Source: Candidatus Poseidoniia archaeon
GTDB lineage: Archaea; Thermoplasmatota; Poseidoniia; MGIII; CG-Epi1
Length of the DNA: 5,157 nucleotides
Direction: 5' to 3'
Assembly: GCA_029941645.1 (NCBI GenBank)
Contig: JAPYSZ010000065.1
Coordinates: 1 to 5,157 of the forward strand
Under the pieces are notes generated by a model, which was given only the letters and a program-made list of their open reading frames with translations, was not told the DNA's origin and did not search any database. The position numbers and the translations under genes are program-made. Shown one piece after another: positions 1-5,157 of this stretch. Position 1 is the first letter of the stretch. The number at the start of each line of letters is the position of its first letter.

Positions 1-53
1 GGGATTGCGTTCTGAAGTCCCCCTGCAACACTTACGTGAGCTCCTAGTCTCAT
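1..53 (-). CDS. nfo: Endonuclease IV (AP endonuclease), N-terminal fragment cut by the window edge
   Basis: Reading the minus strand from an ATG at 53-51 gives 17 codons, MRLGAHVSVAGGLQNAI, before the window ends. GAHVS.AGGL is the characteristic N-terminus of endonuclease IV (the E. coli protein begins with a closely similar GAHVSAAGGL), a zinc-dependent TIM-barrel enzyme that cleaves DNA at abasic sites in base excision repair. The first in-frame codon trio upstream contains a TGA four codons before this ATG, so the start is well bounded. The gene diverges from the NAD kinase gene across 50 bases. Only about 6% of a normal protein of roughly 280 residues is visible, so the catalytic metal ligands cannot be checked and the call rests on this N-terminal motif. 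Confidence 0.8.
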   Translation of the reverse strand, partial: MRLGAHVSVAGGLQNAI

Positions 54-76
54 TGTTTTACTAATTCAAGCCTACC

Positions 77-86
77 TTAATAATAA
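77..86. promoter_or_regulatory. AT-rich TATA-like element in the divergent nfo / NAD kinase intergenic region
   Basis: The ten bases TTAATAATAA (TTATTATTAA on the other strand) are the most TATA-like stretch in the 50-base gap. The centre is about 28 bases upstream of the nfo ATG on the minus strand, where an archaeal TATA box for a leaderless mRNA should sit. It is about 22 bases upstream of the NAD kinase GTG, slightly short for leaderless transcription but compatible with a start just inside or at the codon. Neither gene has a convincing Shine-Dalgarno sequence in the gap. Promoter function is inferred from position and composition only. Confidence 0.4.
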
Positions 87-103
87 CTATTCGATAAGAG
101 CCT

Positions 104-901
104 GTGAAATTTTCCATTGTGGCTAACCCGAAACAGCCGAATATGAAAAAAATATTAACAAGGGTCATTGGTTTTTTGGAAGACTTTGAATTAGAAGAAG
201 AAACGGCTAAAATTGTTGGTTTAACTGGTAATTCTATAACTGAACTTCAAGGAGATATGCTTATTTCATTAGGAGGCGATGGTACTTTACTCCATATTTT
301 ATCTAATCTCAATAAGCCGGTTTTTGGAATTAATTGTGGCGGTGTTGGTTTTCTCACAGCAATGGAACATTCAGAGGATTTATTTTCAGCATTTAAGAGA
401 TTAGAGTCTAAGAATTATGAGTTACAAAAAGTACATAGAATAGATGCATTTATCAATGATTTACATATTGGTACTGCTTTGAATGAAGTTGTTCTTCATT
501 CATCGAGAGTGGCTAAAATACAGGGTTTCGAAATTAAAATTGATGGTTCGGTGGCCGATAGTTTCAGAGGTGATGGATTGATAATTGCTACACCTACTGG
601 TTCTACTAGTTATGCAATGTCTTTAGGTGGACCTATACTATATCCTACTCTAGAATCCCATATTATTGTGCCAATGGCTGCTTATCGCATCGGTGCTAGA
701 CCATTAGTGATTCCTTCCAAATATGAAATTACCGCTAGAATAACAGGATATCCTGAGGCAATTATGGTAATTGATGGACAGGATGAAATAATGATAAAAA
801 AGGATGATAAACTTATTTTTAAACAATCTAAGGAGCCTGTCGAATTAGTCAGATTTAAGGATGATTTTTTTGATAGAGTACAAAACAAATTGAGGTCATG
901 A
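104..901 (+). CDS. nadK: NAD kinase (ATP- or polyphosphate-dependent)
   Basis: This 265-residue cytosolic enzyme phosphorylates NAD to NADP, using ATP and in some archaea polyphosphate. It is the only de novo source of NADP(H). The family motifs are all present and in order: GGDGT at residues 57-61 (phosphate binding and catalytic Asp), GINCGGVGFL at 75-84, the Asn-Glu pair at 127-128 (NAD contact), RGDG at 155-158, TPTGSTSYA at 163-171, GGP at 175-177, and a DGQ near 224 in the C-terminal beta sandwich. Length is normal for an archaeal NAD kinase. The start is a GTG: it gives the usual short MKFSIVANP first beta strand, and no better start exists upstream. No strong ribosome binding site precedes it. 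It ends four bases before the next gene, so the two are probably co-transcribed. No key residue appears to be missing. Confidence 0.95.
   Translation: MKFSIVANPKQPNMKKILTRVIGFLEDFELEEETAKIVGLTGNSITELQGDMLISLGGDGTLLHILSNLNKPVFGINCGGVGFLTAMEHSEDLFSAFKRLESKNYELQKVHRIDAFINDLHIGTALNEVVLHSSRVAKIQGFEIKIDGSVADSFRGDGLIIATPTGSTSYAMSLGGPILYPTLESHIIVPMAAYRIGARPLVIPSKYEITARITGYPEAIMVIDGQDEIMIKKDDKLIFKQSKEPVELVRFKDDFFDRVQNKLRS
892..896 (+). promoter_or_regulatory. Shine-Dalgarno sequence for the 492-residue protein
   Basis: GAGGT lies inside the last codons of the NAD kinase gene, nine bases before the GTG at 906. It matches the archaeal anti-Shine-Dalgarno (CCUCC-type 16S 3' end). It supports GTG-906 as the start, and supports internal translation initiation on a shared mRNA. 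It is the only clear Shine-Dalgarno site I see at a gene junction in this window. Confidence 0.6.
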
Positions 902-905
902 TAAA

Positions 906-2384
906 GTGAAAAAACGAAGAACACGGTTGAGAGGAACCAAGACAGCGGCTAAATCTGAGCAAAAAAAGTTAATATCAAGAATTAATGAATTGAAAGAAAA
1001 TCCAAAATTATTATTACCCAAAACAACGCCAGGAACACAAGCAGATGATCTTTATTCACGCGTACTTAAAGAATTAGAATTAGCTAAAGACCGATATGAG
1101 AATCCTCCTGGTTTTTTCTCTAAAATAGTTGGTACTAAAGTAAAGGATCCACTAGCTAAGGCATATGGAGCTTCACTAACTATCCTAGATTCTGGTGCAC
1201 CGATAATGGCAATTGCTCGCTTTCCACATGGGGAGGTCAATTATGTTATGCGAGGTTATGGTATTTCCAAAGAAAAACTGATCGGTATCCAGAACCATCA
1301 TCATAGATTATGGTCAAGATTTGCGCATTTGGATTACGTTAAAAAGTATAAATTTTTCATATATGTTCTAGAGAATGGATTGGTCTGTACAGGTAATTCA
1401 CCAAAATATCCCCAAGTTTTGTGGGATGAGGCCTGTAATAATTTAAAAATTAAGAAAGGTGGAGATGAGTTATTAGGTATCAAGATAAAATGTAAATCTT
1501 TGGGGAATCTGGCAACACTACCTCCACGTAAAGTCTCGAAATCTAAGGATAACAGTTACAGTTATTTTTTGAGACATCAAATAGCATTCGAGCAAGACTT
1601 AGATTTTGAGGTTTCTGCATCCACTTTTCTTTCAGAAATAATAAAAGAGATACCTGATGAACTGTTTAATGATTATAGAAAGGGTATTGTATCAGATTCA
1701 GATTTATGGAATTCAATAATTAATTATCAAAAAGAGAAAGTTAAGTCATTAGATGATAATTATTTCATAATATCTAATAACGTTCTGACCGCAAAAGAAT
1801 TGATTGGTAAAATAAGTAGTAATAAAATAGATCAAGCGATTGTTGAAGATATATTAGGAGAAGATATAGGCTCTATAATTCTAGATAATTTCACGCTATC
1901 TAATTTTACAGAATACACTTGGGGTTCAGCAGGTAGTCATATTGTCAGTAGAATCAATTCAGGTAAATTGGACGATTATAACGGTGAGAATTCGCTGGAG
2001 TTATTGAGAGAATTGTACAACAATATTGTCAAAGAAAGTTTGACTAGTGATTATCCAAGGTTCCGTTCTTTGAGCGAACCTCTAAAATTGTTGGATGATA
2101 CTGTCCGAATGTTAAAATCAGGCGTGAAAAATGATGCAATTAAGTTGATAGAGACTTCGTCATCGAATAATAATATGACTAAGTCAGTTTCATGGGCAAT
2201 TCTAATTTGTTTAAATGCAACATCTAGTCGAGCTTGGAAATATAGTAAAGAAGAGCAATCACTTGGTAAAACATTGAAATCTTCGGTTCAAGAATTGATT
2301 GATAGTCCACCATCCGATTATTTGGGTATCTTAGAGGATATTTCAGCTAGAATTGGTCTTGGAAATAAATTGGAAGTTATTTAA
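906..2384 (+). CDS. Conserved-looking hypothetical protein, 492 residues, basic N-terminus
   Basis: I do not recognise this protein. It starts at a GTG four bases after the NAD kinase stop, preceded by a GAGGT site, so it is probably the second gene of that operon. The first 21 residues are strongly basic (Lys/Arg at 2-5, 7, 9, 12, 16, 20, 21), followed by a helical, charged stretch to about residue 65. Residues 85-200 look like an alpha/beta domain with alternating hydrophobic strands, a histidine triplet at 131-133 followed by RLW, and several aromatics. Roughly 220-492 looks mainly alpha-helical with Lys/Asp/Ser/Asn-rich surface segments. No transmembrane helix, signal peptide, P-loop, zinc-finger pattern or known catalytic motif is evident. 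The basic N-terminus could bind RNA or DNA, but that is a guess. The unbroken 492-codon frame, its ribosome binding site and its position make it a real gene; its function is unknown. Confidence 0.85.
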   Translation: MKKRRTRLRGTKTAAKSEQKKLISRINELKENPKLLLPKTTPGTQADDLYSRVLKELELAKDRYENPPGFFSKIVGTKVKDPLAKAYGASLTILDSGAPIMAIARFPHGEVNYVMRGYGISKEKLIGIQNHHHRLWSRFAHLDYVKKYKFFIYVLENGLVCTGNSPKYPQVLWDEACNNLKIKKGGDELLGIKIKCKSLGNLATLPPRKVSKSKDNSYSYFLRHQIAFEQDLDFEVSASTFLSEIIKEIPDELFNDYRKGIVSDSDLWNSIINYQKEKVKSLDDNYFIISNNVLTAKELIGKISSNKIDQAIVEDILGEDIGSIILDNFTLSNFTEYTWGSAGSHIVSRINSGKLDDYNGENSLELLRELYNNIVKESLTSDYPRFRSLSEPLKLLDDTVRMLKSGVKNDAIKLIETSSSNNNMTKSVSWAILICLNATSSRAWKYSKEEQSLGKTLKSSVQELIDSPPSDYLGILEDISARIGLGNKLEVI

Positions 2385-2386
2385 AA
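2377..2386 (+). promoter_or_regulatory. TATA-like box for tRNA-Val, overlapping the upstream stop codon
   Basis: TTATTTAAAA is centred about 27-28 bases before the mature 5' end of the tRNA, the standard archaeal TATA-to-start distance. It contains the last codons and TAA stop (2382-2384) of the 492-residue gene. This would let the tRNA be transcribed on its own rather than only by readthrough. It is assigned from position and composition only. Confidence 0.5.
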
Positions 2387-2409
2387 CAGCCTTAGCTGGA
2401 GAAACTCGC

Positions 2410-2486
2410 GGGTCCGTGGTCTAGTTGGTTATGACGTCGCCTTGACATGGCGGAGATCCCCGGTTCGAATCCGGGCGGACCCACCA
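2410..2486 (+). tRNA. tRNA-Val (anticodon GAC), CCA encoded
   Basis: A full cloverleaf can be folded by hand. The acceptor stem is GGGTCCG (2410-2416) with CGGACCC (2476-2482), all seven pairs Watson-Crick. The D arm is 2419-2435 with G18-G19 at 2427-2428 and a three-pair stem plus a T-T mismatch at 13-22. The anticodon stem is 2437-2441 with 2449-2453 (first pair T-G wobble). The seven-base loop TTGACAT holds T33 and anticodon GAC at 2444-2446, which reads the Val codons GUC and GUU. The variable loop has five bases, and G15 and C48 can form the Levitt pair. The T arm is CCCGG-TTCGAAT-CCGGG (2459-2475). The discriminator is A at 2483, usual for Val, and the CCA end is encoded at 2484-2486. 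No intron is present. It lies 25 bases after the 492-residue gene on the same strand. Confidence 0.97.
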
Positions 2487-2487
2487 A

Positions 2488-2712
2488 TTATTTCCCCTCT
2501 TTGTCATTCTGGTTTTGTTCCTCAATATTCTCTAATTCAGAATAATATGCTAAGACGAAGGTAATTATTGCAATTGTCCAACAAGGGGCTACAAAAAACG
2601 GATTGAAAGAGCATATGGGTGGCTGAGAAAAAGTACATTGGTAACTAAAAACCAGACCTAATATTATGAATATAATTCCAACAATATTCCATAAAATTGT
2701 TTTTAACCTCAT
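2488..2712 (-). CDS. Small two-helix membrane protein of unknown function, 74 residues
   Basis: Its ATG follows the aspS stop codon with no spacer (TAAATG), so it is probably translated by coupling on the aspS mRNA; no separate Shine-Dalgarno is visible. After a basic MRLK start, a hydrophobic helix spans about residues 8-24. A loop of about 18 residues with Cys26, Cys34, several Pro and Phe, and Cys44 at its edge follows, then a second helix at about 42-58 and an acidic, Asn/Gln-rich tail (59-74). The positive-inside rule puts both ends in the cytoplasm and the Cys-bearing loop outside. I do not recognise a family. The pattern of two clean helices and charged ends, plus tight coupling to aspS, argues for a real gene. 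Its stop codon is one base from the CCA end of the convergent tRNA-Val. Confidence 0.7.
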   Translation of the reverse strand: MRLKTILWNIVGIIFIILGLVFSYQCTFSQPPICSFNPFFVAPCWTIAIITFVLAYYSELENIEEQNQNDKEGK

Positions 2713-3996
2713 TTATGGAGTCATTCTAGTTCTGTCTCTTGGGAACAAAACACATTCTCTTACATTCTTTGCTCCAGCAAAAATCATAGTTAATCGGTCT
2801 AGTCCCAATCCCCAACCAGCATGTGGTGGCATTCCATATCTAAATGGATCCAAATAATGGTTAAACCCTTCAGGATCTAATCCTTGTTCCTTTAATCTTT
2901 TTCTAAGCAAATTAACATCATGTACTCTTTGACCACCAGAAGTCATTTCAATTTCATTATACATAAAATCAAAGCCTTTACTGTATTTTGGGTCATCATC
3001 TGGTTGAATATAGAAAGGTTTCAATGATAATGGCCATTTTGTAATGAAATAAAAGCCATTCATTTGTTTTGCTATAGCTCTTGTAGCTTCCATCGATAAA
3101 TCTTCACCCCATTCTACTTTTCCTTGAGCCATTTCTACAGCTTCATCATATGTTATTCTTGGAAGGGGTAATTCTACTTCAATAGGTTCGATACCTAAAG
3201 TTTTTAGGACTTTAGTCTCTTTTGAAACAGCTCTGGCTGCAGTGGCCACTAATCTTTCCATAACACCCATTACAACGTCATCATTAGCAAATGACATCTC
3301 AATATCAATTGAGATAAATTCGTTCAAATGCCTTGGAGTGTTGTGTTCTTCAGCTCTAAATGCAGGTCCCACTTCGTAAACTCTCTCCAATCCCCCACTC
3401 ATTAACATTTGTTTGTAAAGTTGAGGAGATTGTGCAAGATATGCAGTCTTATCAAAATATTTCATCTCGAATAAGGAAGTTCCACCTTCTGTTGCTGAGG
3501 CAATAATTTTAGGGGTTTGCACTTCTAAAAAGTTCTCTCTTCGAAGGTGTTTATGGACTGCACCCGATATAGCGGCTCTAATTTGGAAGTTTGCCGCAAT
3601 TTTCGTTTTTCGGAGATCTAAATATCGTGCATTTAATCTGGTTTCAATTTCACTATCTATTTTATCAATTACACCTAAAGGCAATGGTGTTTCAGCTTCA
3701 TTCATCAATTCTATATTATCAGGTAACATTTCGACACCACCAGGTGCTTCTTTGTTTCCTTTGACTATTCCTCTAACTAAAATAATAGATTCTCGGTTAA
3801 TATTAGCCCAACTTTTGAAATTTTCATCTCCCAATTTTTTCTTTAAAAGTGTCAATTGGAGTACACCAGTAATATCTCTTAATTGTAAGAAGGCAATGCC
3901 TCCCAAATTCCTTGTATCTTGTAACCAACCACATAGAGTTTGCTCAGAACCAAAGTCAGATTCCTCAATTTCTCCACATTTTCGCGTGTAAAACAT
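2713..3996 (-). CDS. aspS: Aspartyl-tRNA synthetase, archaeal type (possibly non-discriminating, Asp/Asn)
   Basis: This 427-residue class II synthetase attaches Asp to tRNA in the cytosol. It has an N-terminal OB-fold anticodon-binding domain (about 16-100, with the GW...NLGG..FLQLRD signature) followed by the catalytic domain. Motif 1 is around 148-163. The TEGGT flipping loop is at 169-173 and the QSPQLYKQ segment at 189-196. Motif 2 includes FRAEE at 213-217 with Arg214 as the ATP-binding arginine. Motif 3 is GLGLDR at 396-401. The LFPRDR...TP C-terminus is typical, the length is normal for archaea, and the large insertion domain of bacterial AspRS is absent. In the OB-fold, APGG (Pro85) matches the proline associated with tRNA-Asn recognition, while residue 26 is Gln rather than the His or Trp seen in characterised archaeal enzymes. 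The ATG lies four bases after the prf1 stop and the stop abuts the next ATG, so this is the middle gene of a three-gene operon. Confidence 0.96.
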   Translation of the reverse strand: MFYTRKCGEIEESDFGSEQTLCGWLQDTRNLGGIAFLQLRDITGVLQLTLLKKKLGDENFKSWANINRESIILVRGIVKGNKEAPGGVEMLPDNIELMNEAETPLPLGVIDKIDSEIETRLNARYLDLRKTKIAANFQIRAAISGAVHKHLRRENFLEVQTPKIIASATEGGTSLFEMKYFDKTAYLAQSPQLYKQMLMSGGLERVYEVGPAFRAEEHNTPRHLNEFISIDIEMSFANDDVVMGVMERLVATAARAVSKETKVLKTLGIEPIEVELPLPRITYDEAVEMAQGKVEWGEDLSMEATRAIAKQMNGFYFITKWPLSLKPFYIQPDDDPKYSKGFDFMYNEIEMTSGGQRVHDVNLLRKRLKEQGLDPEGFNHYLDPFRYGMPPHAGWGLGLDRLTMIFAGAKNVRECVLFPRDRTRMTP

Positions 3997-4000
3997 ATTT

Positions 4001-5119
4001 CTAAGCTATAGGATATCTCAGTATCGCAGCTAGCCCTCCAAAAGCTTTCTGTAAGGAGACACCTTCTTCACTTTCAACTGAGATAATAGTAACTTTTGCT
4101 TTGCTCTTTTCAGCAGCCTCACCGAGTCTTTTCACAGTTCCCTCTTCAATATGTTCCATTTTCTCTAAGCTTTCGGAGATTAACAAGTGGTCTATAGCAC
4201 CAAGATTCAATGCATTTTCAACTTGTTTAATTCCGTATGTTGCTAATGTGCCTTTTGGTGATAGTACTTCTTTCATGAATTTATCCATTATTTTCTTTTC
4301 TTTAACAAGTTGCATTTCAGAAAGTCTATTAGATCCACGTGTTACTAATTCTCTAAGCCCTGTTTCATCAGTATATCCTGTATCAAATGAGTCAATTACT
4401 ATTTTTCGTAGTTCATGATTCAGGTAATCTTTACCAATAAAGTAGTCTTTAGTTGCTCCAGGTCCGCCGATTAATATTCCTTCTATATTATTATTTAGAA
4501 AGCATTCAGTGGCATAATGTGCAACTTTCGTGTACCATTCATGTGCTGCCTCCTCAATCAATCTTTCAAATCTTTGCTTAGATTGTCCACCTTTTCCATG
4601 TTTAGATGGTACTTGTGAATACATGTGTTTCAATGTTTTAATGGTTGCTCCTCTAAGGATTCCCAATGCAGCTTCTGACCTATCTATGACAATTAGTCCG
4701 TATTGTGTTTGTGTTTCCCCTAGTCCTTCCAAAGGCTCTAGAAAAAATCCTGAATCACATCTATAAAGAAAAGTGGGTAGAGGTTCAGGAGGTACTACTA
4801 CTTCTTGAATCATTGTAGTCTGATTTCCACCTTTGGAAACATGTCCTACGAAGAAAACCATTCCATTTTCAGGTGGATTCTTATATAATTTTAATCGAGA
4901 CATTATCGATTCAATTGCCGCACTCACATTCTTTCTCGTCGATTTTGATTTTATGTTTGCAGATTGTGAAGCTTCATTACGGAGATACGATTGTACATCA
5001 TATATTTTGCGATCTGGAGGTATATACAAGCTCACGAGTTCGGTAGCATGTCCTCTATAGTTCTTGATTCGTTCAAGGGATTGCTTGAATTCATATTTCT
5101 GTAGGGATTCAGAACTCAT
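4001..5119 (-). CDS. prf1: Peptide chain release factor aRF1 (class 1)
   Basis: This 372-residue protein recognises all three stop codons in the ribosomal A site and triggers release of the finished protein. Domain 1 (about 1-135) has NIKS at 55-58, within SANIKSKSTRKNV, and YRCDSGF at 119-125, fitting the YxCxxxF stop-codon-reading motif. Domain 2 has GGQ at 177-179, whose Gln positions the hydrolysis of peptidyl-tRNA. Domain 3 (about 270-372) ends in the FGGLAAILRY signature and would contact aRF3/aEF1-alpha and the recycling ATPase ABCE1. It is shorter than the roughly 415-residue form common in euryarchaea: the insert (mini-domain) expected near residues 318-330 is absent. The usual Gly of the GT(S/E) loop is Ala25. 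The ATG start gives a typical aRF1 N-terminus, and a TATA-like box lies at the spacing expected for leaderless transcription. It leads the operon prf1-aspS-small membrane protein. Confidence 0.96.
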   Translation of the reverse strand: MSSESLQKYEFKQSLERIKNYRGHATELVSLYIPPDRKIYDVQSYLRNEASQSANIKSKSTRKNVSAAIESIMSRLKLYKNPPENGMVFFVGHVSKGGNQTTMIQEVVVPPEPLPTFLYRCDSGFFLEPLEGLGETQTQYGLIVIDRSEAALGILRGATIKTLKHMYSQVPSKHGKGGQSKQRFERLIEEAAHEWYTKVAHYATECFLNNNIEGILIGGPGATKDYFIGKDYLNHELRKIVIDSFDTGYTDETGLRELVTRGSNRLSEMQLVKEKKIMDKFMKEVLSPKGTLATYGIKQVENALNLGAIDHLLISESLEKMEHIEEGTVKRLGEAAEKSKAKVTIISVESEEGVSLQKAFGGLAAILRYPIA

Positions 5120-5140
5120 TATTTTTGGTAACAGAGGACC

Positions 5141-5147
5141 TTTTTAT
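5141..5147 (-). promoter_or_regulatory. TATA-like box of the prf1-aspS operon, leaderless spacing
   Basis: On the minus strand ATAAAAA is centred about 25-26 bases upstream of the prf1 ATG at 5119. With archaeal TATA-to-start spacing, transcription would begin at or next to the A of the ATG, giving a leaderless mRNA. Consistent with this, no Shine-Dalgarno sequence sits just before the ATG; the preceding bases are CCAAAAATA. The remaining bases to the window end hold no other feature I can support. Confidence 0.5.
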
Positions 5148-5157
5148 GATATTGCTT

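Noticed and set aside
682..924. 80-codon minus-strand open frame inside nadK
   Set aside because: It is fully antisense to the conserved C-terminal half of NAD kinase, has no ribosome binding site or family signature, and its composition is that of a reverse-frame shadow.
2387..2398. Small hairpin CAGC-CTTA-GCTG between the 492-residue gene and the tRNA
   Set aside because: A four-pair stem is expected often by chance and no T-run follows it, so it is not supported as a terminator or regulatory structure.
2444..2446. Reading the tRNA as tRNA-Asp because it lies next to aspS
   Set aside because: The seven-base loop places GAC at positions 34-36 after T33; GAC is the Val anticodon, while Asp would need GTC. 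Discriminator A also fits Val.
2488..2502. T-rich stretch after the tRNA as a possible terminator
   Set aside because: It lacks a run of five or more T and is also the C-terminal coding region of the opposite gene, so composition alone cannot support a terminator call.
2666..2857. 63-codon plus-strand open frame across the aspS/small-protein junction
   Set aside because: It overlaps the antisense of the AspRS motif 3 region and the start of the small membrane protein; it shows no coherent protein features.
3752..3991. Plus-strand open frame antisense to the AspRS OB-fold
   Set aside because: The opposite strand encodes a conserved domain with recognisable motifs; this frame is a shadow.
4101..5060. 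Three plus-strand open frames (4101-4418, 4530-4766, 4833-5060) antisense to prf1
   Set aside because: They lie across conserved aRF1 domains, including NIKS and GGQ; the Cys- and Ser-rich translations are typical of reverse-frame artefacts.
1..5157. Possible mobile element, CRISPR array, phage or defence island
   Set aside because: I saw no terminal inverted repeats, direct-repeat arrays, transposase or integrase motifs or target-site duplications; apart from two unknown proteins, the genes are chromosomal housekeeping genes.

Overview
The window is a compact, AT-rich stretch of archaeal chromosome holding conserved information-processing and core-metabolism genes. Archaeal origin is shown by a class-1 release factor of the aRF1/eRF1 type (NIKS and GGQ motifs) and an archaeal-type aspartyl-tRNA synthetase lacking the large bacterial insertion domain. 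TATA-like boxes placed about 26-28 bases before start codons or a tRNA 5' end agree with this. The low GC, tight spacing and mesophile-like, Lys/Asn/Ser-rich proteins suggest an uncultured marine euryarchaeon (Marine Group II/III, Thermoplasmatota-like). That placement is an inference and was not tested.

Layout. Positions 1-53 (minus strand) hold the first 17 codons of a divergent gene whose N-terminus matches endonuclease IV (nfo). A 50-base divergent intergenic region (54-103) carries an AT-rich TATA-like element. On the plus strand follow an NAD kinase (104-901) and, after a 4-base gap, a 492-residue protein I do not recognise (906-2384). Next is tRNA-Val(GAC) at 2410-2486 with an encoded CCA; its TATA-like box lies across the stop codon of the 492-residue gene. 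The rest is a minus-strand block read from right to left: prf1/aRF1 (5119-4001), aspS (3996-2713) and a 74-residue two-helix membrane protein (2712-2488). The gaps are 4 and 0 bases, so this is very probably one operon, with a TATA-like box placed for a leaderless prf1 transcript. The operon's last stop codon lies one base from the 3' CCA of the convergent tRNA.

Functionally, the minus block couples translation termination (aRF1) with Asp-tRNA synthesis (AspRS). The AspRS carries the anticodon-loop proline associated with non-discriminating enzymes, so it may also charge tRNA-Asn with Asp. NAD kinase supplies NADP(H). The two unknown proteins, one soluble with a basic N-terminus and one small membrane hairpin, are the only parts that could be new biology. 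I see no mobile element, CRISPR array, phage gene or defence system, and I do not claim an exotic system here.
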